Part shown: piece after piece, positions 1-10,470 of the stretch
How positions within the stretch are numbered: the first letter of the stretch is position 1
Layout: each line of letters opens with the position of its first letter
From: Rhodocollybia butyracea
Taxonomy: Eukaryota; Basidiomycota; Agaricomycetes; Agaricales; Omphalotaceae
NCBI GenBank assembly: GCA_015501585.1
Contig: JADNRY010000152.1
Span: 89,058-153,057 of the forward strand
DNA: 64,000 nt
Direction of reading: 5' to 3'
Program-made: the position numbers and the translations under genes
Notes under the pieces: generated by a model
Seen by the model: the letters and a program-made list of their open reading frames with translations, nothing else
Told to the model about the DNA's origin: nothing
Database searches by the model: none

Positions 1-209
1 GATCCCGATGGGTGAGCTTTACTTTGGTGCCCCTTGGGAAGAGTTTATCGAATGGCTTGTAGTTATTGAGTCGAAGTCGTTAAGCAGGCAATGAAACTCT
101 GAATGGATAGTATGAAAGAGAATAGTATGTATGAATATGTACCGAATTGAGTGTATGACCAGAAGAAGTCGTCTATATGCTGTTCAAAAGTGTGAATAAT
201 TACATTGTC

Positions 210-300
210 ATTTTCTCGCAAGTTGTATCATACAATTTCTCGCAAGTTCAAATAAGTGTCAATTTCTCGCAAGTTCAATCATCCAATTTCTCGCAAGTTA
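210..300. repeat. Left subterminal repeat array of the TIR element
   Basis: Four copies of CAATTTCTCGCAAGTT (first one variant) spaced about 24-26 bp apart. They are inverted relative to the array at 1003-1120. Clustered subterminal motifs of this type are commonly transposase-binding sites; that role is inferred. Confidence 0.8.
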
Positions 301-1002
301 GTTTTCAGGGCCGGTTAGTTATGTAACTTACCATATCTGGTAGAGCCAGGTCTCGACTCTGTCATGTGACTAGTGAGCAACGACACATGACAGTAGGACC
401 GTGACCTCGGGTATTTCGGCTATCCTGCTTGATCGAACGGCTGAGCGAGCCGTGTAATCATATCGTATCATATCATATCTCATCTTCAGGCATATCTGAT
501 CTGGAGGATAAGATATACGTGAGAATCTAGTTATCAGCCTACGGCTAAGCGCCCACCATTGAATCTAATCATCTTCTTGATCGTCTTCGCAAGTTTGCTG
601 GCATGGATAGCCAAAACCGGCCTTGATGGCCCATGAGATTAAAATGTGAGGTGTATGGCTACATGTACAAGTAGATACTATGGTAAGAAAAGGAGTGAAC
701 ATTGGCAGTAAGGGGTTTTGCTCAAGTCAAGCTCAAGTTTTGCTTGTACAAACTGGTGATAAAAAGAGAAAAACTGCCAGCTCGAAATGTCCTTAAGCTG
801 TGTCACTTGGCAACTGAATGAATGCTTGCCCAAGTCTCAGTTGCACCAGAGGGACTTGACCACTTGCCAGCGGGATAGCCGTCGGCCGATCGGTGATCAC
901 CCGAGGTCACGGTCATATTGTCATGTCACTAGTCACATGACAGAGTCGAGACCTGGCTCTACCAGATATGGTAAGTTACATAAGTGACCGGCCCTGAAAA
1001 TT

Positions 1003-1120
1003 AACTTGCGAGAAATTGACACTTAGCCGAACTTGCGAGAAATTGGATGATCCAACTTGCGAGAAATTGACACTTACCCAAACTTGCGAGAAATTGTATG
1101 ATCCAACTTGCGAGAAAATG
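1003..1120. repeat. Right subterminal repeat array of the TIR element
   Basis: Five copies of AACTTGCGAGAAATTG at a spacing of about 24-27 bp, complementary to the left array. The last copy has AAATG instead of AATTG. Confidence 0.8.
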
Positions 1121-1159
1121 ACTATGTATTTATTCACACTTTTGAACAGCATACGTCTA

Positions 1160-1684
1160 CCTGTTTGCTTCATTTGGTCAAGATTTACCATTGTACCACA
1201 GCTGAGATGGTATGTACGGTACTCATTCTTGAATTCTGTGAGCTAATTAGCATACTCGACTTACCACGGCTACTGAGATGATGCCGTGACTTCAACCGTC
1301 TCACGCCGTTGAACCGGTCCTCGAGCACTGTTGACGTTGGGGTTCCTGAACGTGTTTAGGAGTCAGATCTCCCACAATTGTGAAATGACTACCAAATGAT
1401 CATTGATAAAAACTCGATCTACCTACCTTTTGAATGTAATATCCGAATGTGATTGTATGCACCTTGAAGTGCAGGTGCTTGACTTGATGAATAATTAAAA
1501 ATTTTAACCAGTGTCTGGTGGAGTATTGATTGTCCATGGAATCTCATTCGTCGCTCATCTTCAAGTGACAAAGGAGGATCCTACTCGCATGTATATGATA
1601 TTTTGCTTATAAGAGCTGGCTCCTCTGTTCGAATGATACTGATTTCATTCATAGGCGTTCGAGTTCCTACTCATCAAGTCTCTC
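1160..1684. other. Intergenic, no gene seen
   Basis: A/T-rich spacer between the transposon and the membrane protein gene. No convincing coding sequence or repeat was recognised. It should contain the upstream region of the gene at 1685, but no clear TATA box stands out. Confidence 0.5.
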
Positions 1685-3072
1685 ATGTCTCCAGAAGAAA
1701 TCGCGCAGATTGTCGAAACAGGGATAATCTTCCAAAAGGCTGTATTGCAGATTACAATGAACTGCGTTCTATACGGTATGCCAATTCTTGGTTTAATTTT
1801 CGACCAATGTGACACTGAACTATATTTAGGGCTCTATGTTTTAACTGTCTTTATCACGATACGGATATTCATGTGCGTTCAGTTCTCATTTTCTTCAATG
1901 GGGTCAAGAGCGAGTCGACCCATTCACCCCCTGTGGGTTTCATACAGATCCAAGATCAAATTGAGACACTCTCATATGGCGCTATTCACTATTGCAGCCC
2001 TTAGTACTACCACTGCTCATCTAGTCGCCCAGAACGCAGAAGAGCTTTTGTTGATCAAGTACGGGATTATACGGCGCTTACCAGGTGGACTCGAGGCGCA
2101 AGCCGCGAGTGCGAATAATACCGTCTTCTTGTGGGAGATAGTGGATGTTTGGGCAAGTATAATCAGCGTATGTGTGTCCTTTCAGAGTTTCAAATATTTC
2201 GTCTCACCCCCTTTGAGCTTCTTTTTGGCGACTCCATAGTCGCATGGCGGGCATGGGTAATCTGGGATCGTGATAAACACACCCCCAGGGTGCTGGCAGC
2301 TTTAATGGTTGCGAACGTAGGTGAGGAAACTCAAGTCTACTACCGGGGCCTGGTATATTTGAATACTCAACGCCGTCTCAAAGCAACTAATATTGCAGGA
2401 TGCGCTCTCGACAGCAGTGTGCGCACCGATGAAACAGGGACCGCGAGTACTCTAGCATGGGTGTCTAATGCCCTCTCTCTGATAGTTAATGCGTCGTCGA
2501 CTGGTTTGATCGGAATCAGTACATGGTATGATCCCAAGGCTTTTACGTCCCAGTCACAGTCTATTCCCATAGCTGAATTTTAACAATATAGGGCACATTA
2601 TCGATTGTTGGGATCGGCTGGACGAGGAGCTCAGACTCATGTCCAAAAAATGCTGTTGCTACTTACAGAATCTGGCGCTATATTTTGTGTGATTCAAGTG
2701 CGTTTAGAACTCGGTGTTCAAATTACTGCTTCCTGGGAACTGACTGCGACTTTGCATCTACTGAATAGCTGCTATATGTGATTCTACAAGTCCAGGACGT
2801 CAAAGCACTTAGTCCAGGATCACTAGTTACGTACTTCTACGATGCTCTCTCAGCGATTCTTACGATTTTTTCGGTGCGTAAAAGTTGATTCAAAGAATCG
2901 TAGGTTTTACTGACCCTTTTACCAGGCGCTGTACCCTGTTTGTGTTTTTGTGATACTCCGAACAGGACACTCAACAGTGGAAAGCTTTTCCCTGTCCGAC
3001 ATCACCGCGACTCCTCTGTATTCCGATGTGGCTCATCTAGATATCATCCCCGTCGTCCAGGATATGTACTAA
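1685..3072 (+). CDS. Basidiomycete multi-pass (about 7-TM) integral membrane protein
   Basis: Hand-built model: exons 1685-2167, 2218-2320, 2384-2525, 2592-2697, 2769-2873 and 2926-3072, all introns GT-AG, total 1086 nt (361 aa). The product is a string of hydrophobic segments with the motif VAWRAWVIW at the start of exon 2 and a polar C-terminal tail ending near DIIPVVQDMY. This layout (hydrophobic N-terminal half, WRAW motif, later QKMLLLLTESGAIF segment) is typical of a large family of uncharacterised mushroom membrane proteins, sometimes compared with receptors. The function is unknown. Two stretches inside the first exon (about 1775-1828 and a part of 1875-1985) could be extra in-frame introns. 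The neighbouring G-alpha gene is suggestive, but no link between the two is shown. Confidence 0.8.
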
Positions 3073-4070
3073 CAATGTCGTTAAACACTCGCGGCACTCC
3101 GAAGTCTACCAAACAAAATGCTTGTAAAAATGCTAGAGAACACCGAGAACCAATGTACTTCATGGACTGGCTAAAACGATGTTGAAATCTAGAGTAACCG
3201 TCCACGCCGACTCGGATGACCTTGATTCGACACAGTCTAACGCTTTTTGCAGTGTTTTCATTTAGCGGAGACACGATCTACGGAAGATCCTATTATAACT
3301 ATTATAACGTAGTACTTGGTTGTAGCCCCCATCAAGTACTCGAGATGTGCGGGAACTTGAGTCCTGGGGAGAGATCAACATTTGATCTGTGGTTGGCTAG
3401 CCGAAAGCCAGCGGGGTATGGCGCGAGCAGAACTGTTGAAAAGCTTTCATGGCCATCGCAGATAGAAGTTGCTGAGAAAGTCTCACAGCTCACTTGCTTC
3501 TATTCCTGCTGCCAGTCCGGTCTCATCTCAAATAAACAAAGAGTTTGGCTCTACAATGATTCATCAAAGTTGCATTGTTGAATAGCTTCACGTACGGCTG
3601 TTGGCAGTTGTAATACCGCCTATATGAAAAGGATCAGACTGCAGCGGATCGATCCACTACATTGATACCGCTCTGCGCTGGTGGACTCCACCAGTCTGCT
3701 CTACGTATACGCTGACGCTGTAAGTCTGTAACAGATTGGTTGACGAAAGAAACGGACCTCTGAGCCCGAGGGCCAGTGGAGATCAATATCTGAAGGTCTG
3801 GAACGAGAGATGCTCGCGTCGAGTATGGTAGACGCGTATCCTTCTTGCGCATAGTTCGGAGCACGTGTGCGATTTGATCATTTTAATTTTGGTTTTTTGA
3901 GCTTTTACCATTTTCTGAGTTCGTTTTCATGCAGCCGCTGCGGCACTGCGTTCTCTCAACAGTACAGCTTAGCGATGATGATTCAACAGAGCTCGCAGTT
4001 TCATCAGCAGGTTGCCATTTTGAAGCTCTCGTAGCTTTGATCAATTCATTCATCGTTCCTGTGCGAGCGA
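3073..4070. other. Intergenic between membrane protein and G-alpha genes
   Basis: About 1 kb with only unconvincing short open frames, the longest being 3216-3581 on the plus strand, which has no recognisable domain or splice support. The right part is presumably the G-alpha promoter region. Confidence 0.45.
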
Positions 4071-4072
4071 GC

Positions 4073-4080
4073 TATAAATT
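4073..4080 (+). promoter_or_regulatory. TATA box of the G-alpha gene
   Basis: TATAAATT lies 107 bp upstream of the ATG at 4187. It is followed by a pyrimidine-rich stretch, the usual layout of a fungal core promoter. Confidence 0.5.
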
Positions 4081-4186
4081 ATATTGACAGGTTCCCATCC
4101 TCTACTCCCGCGGTAATCCCCATACTCTCTTCATAACCACCATCATAAACAGCTTCTTGCTGAAGCAGAGACGACAGCCCTGAAAA

Positions 4187-7004
4187 ATGCCCTCTGCGGT
4201 CCCCGTCGTACAGGGCCGTTCATCTTCGGCGCCGGCCTCCATTGAAGGCGATTCAGGCATCCTTCTACCTCCAAACCGGTTCTACGACGAAGAGTCCCAG
4301 AGGATAAGTAATTTAATTGACGAGGAATTACGGGTAAGCCTACGTGTCCTCTGTCGTTATAATGTTATAACTCGCCAGCAATTGTAGAAAGAATCGCAGA
4401 GGCAGAAGGAAGCGAAACGGCGGCAGGTTAAAGTAATGCTACTAGGCCAGGCTGAGTCTGGTATGCCATCTTTTTTTTTTGAGTCAATGCAAGGCAACTA
4501 ATCTACTACCCGATAGGCAAATCTACGCTCCAAAAACAGTTCCAAATATACTACGCCTCGCAATCTTTGGACAAAGAACGGCCTTCTTGGAAGCCAATTG
4601 TCCACTTCAACATCATCAAAGCTGTTAAAATGATGCTGGACGAGATTGATTATGAACTTTCTCAAACCGAAGAAGGAGACGACGGAGACGACGGAGCAGG
4701 GTCCGATACGGATCCGAATGAACCTGGGCCTTCTACCCGTCGGTATGACGGTCCAGGTCCTAAACAACCAATTGCCCCAGAAGACGCCATTCGACCGTCT
4801 CCAGCAGAACTTCAGACACTGGCTATTCTGCGGACACAACTTTTACCGCTCATCGCATTGCACGACTCATTAGCTTCAGAACTGTCGGGCGGTGTGAGCT
4901 TTTCGAGAGGGCTTACAGGTGTCTTCGTACGAGCTGGATGGCAGGGCCTACAAACCGGTTCAAGTGGACGCGGAAAAGGCGGTATTGCTGCGCTGGTAGC
5001 AAGGGCTCTCGACAGCGCACGGGAAGATATCCAGGCGTTATGGGTTCATGCCGTTGTTAGAAAGATGGTCCGCTTAAGGAAGCTAAGGCTAGAGGAGAGT
5101 GCCCCTTTGTGAGTGGTATTTTTCTGGCCTGTATGCGCGACTGATCGAGTTCCTTTCTGCTCGGAATTTTCCTGGTGATTGAATACTTCTATTTACACTC
5201 GCCTCCACAACATGTCCATCATCCATCTATAACTCTTACAAACGTCATCAACACCAACGTTTCTCTGTCGTTTGTCATCTGACCCCGACGCTTCACATTC
5301 CAGCTTCTTGGACAATATAGTACGGATATCGGAACCTGACTATCTCCCGGACGTGGGTACGTTAAACTATTATTCTTCCCATTTCACTCTATTTTCCACT
5401 CGGAAGGTTTTGTAATACTAACGTATATGTTTCCTTGCACTGTAGATGACGTTCTAAATGTTCGTCTGCAAACTCTCGGGGTAATTGAACATTCATTCCC
5501 TATCAACTTGGGAGGAACAATGTACGATTGGAGATTATATGATGTTGGTGGTGCTGTGAGTCTTGGTTTTTTGGTGGTGTCCTTTACCTACTAACGAGGT
5601 TTCCTTCTTGGAATCTAGCGGGGCCAGGTGTGCATCTCTTCCTTGGGGAGGCTTTAAGTGCTTACTAGGTGGTCCTGTAGCGACACGCATGGGTCCCCTA
5701 CTTTGAAGATGGTACGTCTTCCTCATATTTTGAATCTGGGCTTGCTTGATCTGACGTTCTATCATGTTGATGATATGTAGCTACAGCGATCATATTCTTA
5801 GCCCCGATATCAGCGTTTGACCAGTACCTAGACGAGGACCCCCGGACAAATAGGTGAGCATATTTCGCTATAGTACCTTATCTGCCCTCGGATGTTCTAG
5901 GTCTCCCATTCGGTCCTTATTTTCGCATAACGGGATTTCTTTGACCTTCGACTCCGTCTCTTCCTCTTCCTTTTTCTGATTCTTTTCCTTCTGATTTCAT
6001 CTCCATCCTTGGTCGAATTCTTCGAGTCGCCGCATCCAAGACTCTTCCCCCTTTTTCATCATCCACATACGGTGTTGTTCGGATGATTTACCGTCGTTTC
6101 TTCTAGGATCGACGACTCTTTACAGCTCTTTACGGCTATATGTTCGAATAAACTGCTGAAGAAGGCACATTTAGTTTTAATGTTGAACAAGGTTCGTGGT
6201 AGCTCCATTCCCTTATTAATCTTGTCCTTGTGAGGCAGCGTCGGAAGACGTGTCCTTTTCTTTCTCTGTATTTGATGCTGTAGTACCGTGACGCATTCCT
6301 TGTAACTCCTTTTCGCCATCTATCCATCTTTTGCCACCTTCATTTTCACCTCCATCTTCTGTCGTAGAGCTGAACTGATCTTTCACATAGACCGACCTTC
6401 TAAAGGCAAAACTCAAAGCCGGGATACGAGTACAGAAATAGTGCGTTTCCCACCCATTGGGTTCTGCGCCTGATCCTTATGTTGGGTTGATTGACGCGTC
6501 TAGTATCACTGTAAGTGCTTCCGCTGTGATTTGCTTGTACAGACTGATTAAATCAGGTCTAGTCCTACGGCAACCGGCCGAACAAGTATGATGACGTCGC
6601 AAGTTACTTTCGTGCACACTTTATGCAGGTCCATAAGCGGAAAGATGTATCAAACCGTTCTCTGTACTTGGTGCGTCATTGTTGTGCGATGCTATATCGT
6701 CGCATCTATCTCATGATCTCCATTACTCAACACCTTTACCAGCACTTTACATCAATGCTGGTAGGCCTTTCCTCGTTAGCTTCTGTCGGACATACAAACG
6801 GGTAACCGACCGACCCATTTTCGTATCTAGGATATCAAGGCTACGCAGAGTATAATCGTGAATGGTGGGTATTTTCTTTTGCTCATGGAAGCACACTCTG
6901 TTACTGTACGAGTTGCGTTTGCTATGGGATTTGGAACTGACTTTTTCTACTTAGTCGGAGAGGCAATAATTCGACAACATATTGCTCAAACAGGACTTAC
7001 ATAG
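4187..7004 (+). CDS. Divergent heterotrimeric G-protein alpha subunit
   Basis: Fifteen exons: 4187-4333, 4388-4460, 4517-5108, 5304-5356, 5446-5555, 5619-5627, 5681-5711, 5781-5853, 6107-6191, 6391-6440, 6504-6510, 6563-6670, 6743-6760, 6831-6864, 6955-7004. They sum to 1440 nt, or 479 aa. The P-loop (G1) GQAESGKST is split between exons 2 and 3. G3 reads DVGGARGQ, G4 is LNKTDLL, and the C-terminal half follows the family (DSLQLFTAICSNKLL, then an HFTSMLDIKATQ-like segment). The protein would bind and hydrolyse GTP at the inner plasma membrane downstream of seven-TM receptors. It is about 120 aa longer than typical G-alpha (about 355 aa) because of an acidic, Gly/Pro-rich insert after residue 110, in the helical domain. 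It starts MPSAVPV, so the usual N-myristoylation Gly-2 is missing. The catalytic switch-II Gln is Ala, which predicts slow GTP hydrolysis. Exons of 9 and 7 nt are notable. It looks like one of the expanded mushroom paralogues rather than a core subunit. Confidence 0.93.
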
Positions 7005-7420
7005 GTGTTTATCTGTTTGGTTGGGCTGGGAGAGGACATGGGATTAAGATAATGGTGTATAGAGATAGCGGACCTTATATGATCATAGTGAATCTTAGAT
7101 TCAGTATATGTGACGAGGATGACTGATATTCTGTTAGGAAGAAAAGTACGCATGCTGATAGACTGAGAGCACACAACTTGAAGCTTCATGAAAATGTTCA
7201 GCGGTGGTTTAAGGGCATCAAAAAAGCAGCAAGCCCAGCTTTGGGGCAGTCCCGAGTTCAAGTTGAGAAATAGTTCCTACTCTGTATTAGTTTGAATTCC
7301 CATGATGGCGATGAAAGATGTGTATTTAAGAAATTTAAAAGCTTCACATGATTTATTATGGTAAGATGTTACAAAAAGGTTGGGCTGTACTAAGAAATAG
7401 TACACGTACGAGAATGTTGA
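7005..7420. other. Convergent intergenic spacer
   Basis: A/T-rich 3' region between the G-alpha gene and the minus-strand gene at 7421-8368. No gene, repeat or structural RNA was recognised. Confidence 0.5.
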
Positions 7421-8368
7421 TCATTCTTCATTCATATCATCGTCGCTGCCTTCCTGCCCCGGTGCATGTTCATGAATTGAGTCTGATTGAAAATAATCGA
7501 TGATCAGCTTATTGATCTCCAGGTCTGAGCGAGCTGTACAGAGCTCAAAGTGGTCTGAAAAAGAGCCATGATAGGCTAGATAACCAGCCGTCTTTCCAAT
7601 GTCTACAAAGGAATTGGTTTGCCAATTCCAAGCAGGAAGAGCTTCGCGGGAAATGGAGGCCCATGACCAAAAAGCGCCGATACATGCCCAAAGAAGGACT
7701 TTCTGTCGTGCGAGACCCCCTTCAGCAAGGAAGTACAAGTTGGCATATTTGGCTAGTTGATTACGTGCGCTCTCGAACAACTGAGCTCGCGCAGCAGCCT
7801 GGGCTGTTGCTAATCGGAGACGACGAGAAGGGGCTGCCTTCAACTCACAGAGAGCAAAATAGCATTCATGAATGACCTTACGACCCGCTCGCTTCCTTCC
7901 ATATGCTGAAGTCATGTGAACGGCACTCAGAGAGGTCACTCGAAGGTGCATGAACGAAAAGTCGGGCTTCAAGTCTTTTTCGGAGCCTGGGATGGTTATG
8001 GTGCTTCCGAATGAGGTATCGCCGTCGACGGGATCTGTCCATGATAATTGTGCCAGATCTTCATCGTCAACTTCGTCCAAGAACTGGAGCAATGCCTTGT
8101 CCGCCTCATCAATGTCCTCGGTGAGGTCTTCACCTTCATCCAGACGAGCCTGCATCGCTTCGCGAAGAGCAGGAGCCAAAGCTTCGGAAGGGCGTATCCA
8201 AAGAAGATGTTGGGGGTATACATAGACATGGGGGAGAAGGGATTTCATGTCCATGAAGACCTGGTTCCAGGCGGGATACCAATCGTGCTCGATGTTGCGA
8301 CGATTATATGTAGTGGAGTGGGCTCTAGACTTCAGGTCGCGAACAGCTTGGGAAGTCTGATAAGCCAT
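7421..8368 (-). CDS. Uncharacterised fungal protein with possible PD-(D/E)XK nuclease-like signature
   Basis: Single uninterrupted frame of 315 codons. The first ATG (MAYQTSQAV) is at 8368; an upstream GTG extends the frame by three codons only. N-terminal half: HDWYPAWNQVFMDMKSLLPHV, then an acidic stretch (EGEDLTEDIDEAD). The middle contains KPDFSFMHLRV and, about 45 residues later, ALCELKAAPSRR, followed by Ala-rich helices and a Trp-rich segment. The spacing PD...ExK, with a hydrophobic strand before ELK, resembles PD-(D/E)XK fold proteins; this is an inference from motif shape only. The C-terminus is acidic (GSDDDMNEE). No signal peptide or membrane segment is seen. The intact intronless frame with no transposon motifs suggests a host gene or a lineage-specific family. 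Confidence 0.65.
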   Translation of the reverse strand: MAYQTSQAVRDLKSRAHSTTYNRRNIEHDWYPAWNQVFMDMKSLLPHVYVYPQHLLWIRPSEALAPALREAMQARLDEGEDLTEDIDEADKALLQFLDEVDDEDLAQLSWTDPVDGDTSFGSTITIPGSEKDLKPDFSFMHLRVTSLSAVHMTSAYGRKRAGRKVIHECYFALCELKAAPSRRLRLATAQAAARAQLFESARNQLAKYANLYFLAEGGLARQKVLLWACIGAFWSWASISREALPAWNWQTNSFVDIGKTAGYLAYHGSFSDHFELCTARSDLEINKLIIDYFQSDSIHEHAPGQEGSDDDMNEE

Positions 8369-8429
8369 AGTAGGCACAAGTTAGACTGGGACTCGTAATG
8401 GAGAATCTCGCAGTTACTGAAATGAAGCG

Positions 8430-9620
8430 AGTATTTATCTACCTTAAGTAGTATTCTGTGGCGAGAGATGCCCTTTTGGGACTAATAACAATTAATAATC
8501 CGGTGGCGAGACCTGTGGCGAACATAACAATTGACAGCCAAAAACATTTGGTGGCGAAAAGTGCAAAATTTGGCACGATGTTACTAACCGTTAGCAACCG
8601 TTACATATCCTGGTGCTGAGAAGCACTGCATTGCGCAGAGAACAACAAACATTATTTCAAATAAGTACATCCAGTGGCGACCTTGTGGGCCTTGTGGTGA
8701 GAAGTACAGATATTGATCCATCTTCAACAAGAGAAACCAACAACGTTGGCGCTGGGCATTGGAGGTGAGGCATCAGATTGACTATCTGTTGTCATCGAGC
8801 AACTTAAGTTTCGCCGAAGAGTCGAAGATAGATGACCAAAGGCCTGTTCAAGAGCACATGCCTATGGAGGGGAGTGGGGTTCTAGTCAGGTTCGAGTGGT
8901 GTAGGAACTAAGGATGGGGGTCTGGGTATATGCTTTTGTTCTGATGATTATGCTCATTTTATTAGGTGAAGGGAGGAGAGACCCAGTATGTAGTCTTACA
9001 CGGGGCATCATTCTGGCGCCAGTGCGTAAAGTATCTCCTCAGTGAGTCGCTCGGCCTTGTGCCCTGCAAATCCTAACGGCCGGACGGGAACGACCTTGTC
9101 ATTCGCCCGATGGTGTTCAGTTGTTAGAGCGACCAAAGTTGCTGACACGACGTTCCAAAAAACAAAACAAAAAAGAAGTGCAGATATTATTGTTGAGGAC
9201 AATGATAATCACGATCTCACATAATTGCAGAGCTATTAAATGCATCTGGTGGAGACAACTGCCCATTTCAGTTGAGAATAACGACAGATAACGACCTGTA
9301 TTCTTTGTGTATTCCTTATAAATTTGGTGATTGTGGCGAGAAGTGCAGATATTGAGGACAATCACAATCTTTTGCAATAAGATTGCAGTGCAATCAATTC
9401 ATCATTATTAGTAGAGCAAATGCATCCGGTGGGAGTGCCCAATTCAAATGAGAATAACAACCTGTATTCTTGCCTGTATTAATTCCTTGTGTATCCAAAA
9501 ATCAAAATAGATTCGGTGACAGGACTGTGGCGAAAACCCAAAAGTGCAATTTGAATCACGACTTCTGATTGACCACGATCATTACATAGCCTATACAAGG
9601 ACTGGTCTACTAGTTGGCTA
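8430..9620. repeat. Degenerate minisatellite-like DNA with GTGGCGAGAAGTGCAG motif
   Basis: Repeated variants of (T)CCGGTGGCGAGAAGTGCAG followed by TTGAGGACAATCACAATC occur through the region (near 8450, 8520, 8550, 8690, 9250, 9335, 9430, 9515). Spacing is irregular, 80-180 bp, and sequence between copies is partly conserved, such as GAGAATAACGACCTGTATTC. The same motif recurs near 16190, 32690-32870 and 34850-35210. No protein is encoded. Confidence 0.6.
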
Positions 9621-9812
9621 CTAGCCTAACTTTGGGCAGCCTGCGGTTCGTTTTTGGATTTTCTTGTTTATATTGTTATGTATATCAGATTCTACGGCAG
9701 CGCTTGTATCCAGAGCCCACAACAGTCCACAACGCGACAACGTGTATTATTAATAATATTATACTATTACTAAAATAGGATTAGTTTCCTTTTTGTGGAT
9801 CACGTGGTAAAG

Positions 9813-9820
9813 TTATATAT
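9813..9820 (+). promoter_or_regulatory. TATA box upstream of CFGF-family gene 1
   Basis: TTATATAT lies 136 bp before the ATG at 9956. Part of the following leader (CTTCGTCTGTTCA through TCTTACTATCTCG) is repeated near 42325-42385 in duplication unit B. Confidence 0.4.
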
Positions 9821-9955
9821 GAAGGCCGAGATTTTCAGCAATTCATCAGCCTGAGCCACCACCTTGAACAACGCAACAGTACCGATGTAAACACTTCTAC
9901 CTTCGTCTGTTCATTACACTGATTCTGTTCTCTTTAGATCTCTTACTATCTCGCC

Positions 9956-10333
9956 ATGCCACCAAGGATGTGTTTTGGTTTCTTGATACCCGATGAGCGC
10001 GTTCAATATCTAGGAAAAACATGTTTTGAAACACAGCATCCAGATATTCCAGTACCAGAGCGAGCTGCACATGCTACGTACTCCTCTGTTGGTTCTACTG
10101 CTCTCATGACTCAAGTACAACATCTATGGGCTCTCCCAAGAATGGCAATGGTATGCACCCTTGACGGCCATGTCGAAAGAGTTGTATCCGTATTCGACAA
10201 TTTTTCGACTCAGTTTGGAAAGCTTGGGACCCCAACGCGCCCTGGACCTAAACAACTTACTCCAGAAATCATTGAGCAGTTCCAAAAGGTCCTCGAAATT
10301 GATACGAAGCCACGCTGGTACCGTGTGGTGTGA
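9956..10333 (+). CDS. Small uncharacterised protein, CFGF family copy 1
   Basis: Single-exon frame of 125 aa beginning MPPRMCFGFLIPDERVQYLG and ending KPRWYRVV. It has no signal peptide, membrane segment or known domain. Two relatives in the window, at 10471 and 41458, share the N-terminal MCFGFL(I/F/V)PD(E/D)RVQ, the central PERAAHATYSSVGS, HVERVVSVFDNFS, and EIIEQFQKVLEIDTKPRW. Conservation over the whole length, with many third-position differences, supports coding. The function is unknown; the family appears lineage-specific. A TATA box and CT-rich leader lie upstream. Compared with the 41458 copy, its last residues after PRWY differ and the frame ends earlier. Confidence 0.7.
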   Translation: MPPRMCFGFLIPDERVQYLGKTCFETQHPDIPVPERAAHATYSSVGSTALMTQVQHLWALPRMAMVCTLDGHVERVVSVFDNFSTQFGKLGTPTRPGPKQLTPEIIEQFQKVLEIDTKPRWYRVV

Positions 10334-10470
10334 GGGTATTCGTGTGTAGCCAAATTCTTACATCTATTGTCGGTCCCTGGAAAGACTTAGGATATTCCCA
10401 GAAGAATTCTATTTCATGTACTATAGACCCATACTGTAATAATGTTGTCTTTCTCCAGATCTTTCTCGTC

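Larger units (their letters stand above)
176..1153. mobile_element. Non-autonomous TIR DNA transposon (978 bp) with 6-bp TSD
   Basis: Long terminal inverted repeats run about 240 bp inward from each end. Left terminus is TATGCTGTTCAAAAGTG and the right end is its complement. The hexamer CGTCTA occurs directly outside both ends (170-175 and 1154-1159) and is the target-site duplication. Each arm carries tandem subterminal copies of a 16-nt motif, then shared sequence around CATGTGACTAGTG. No transposase reading frame is present, so it would depend on a partner element. Superfamily is not assigned; a 6-bp duplication is unusual. The element at 62834 has the same terminus and a related core. Confidence 0.85.

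Noticed and set aside
176..1153. Inverted ends of the window as telomeric or assembly palindromes
   Set aside because: A clear hexamer target duplication and the shared core with the element at 62834 show two separate transposon copies, not a palindromic assembly artefact.
3216..3581. 121-codon frame as a possible gene after the membrane protein gene
   Set aside because: No recognisable motif, no homologous copy, and odd composition; kept only as intergenic.
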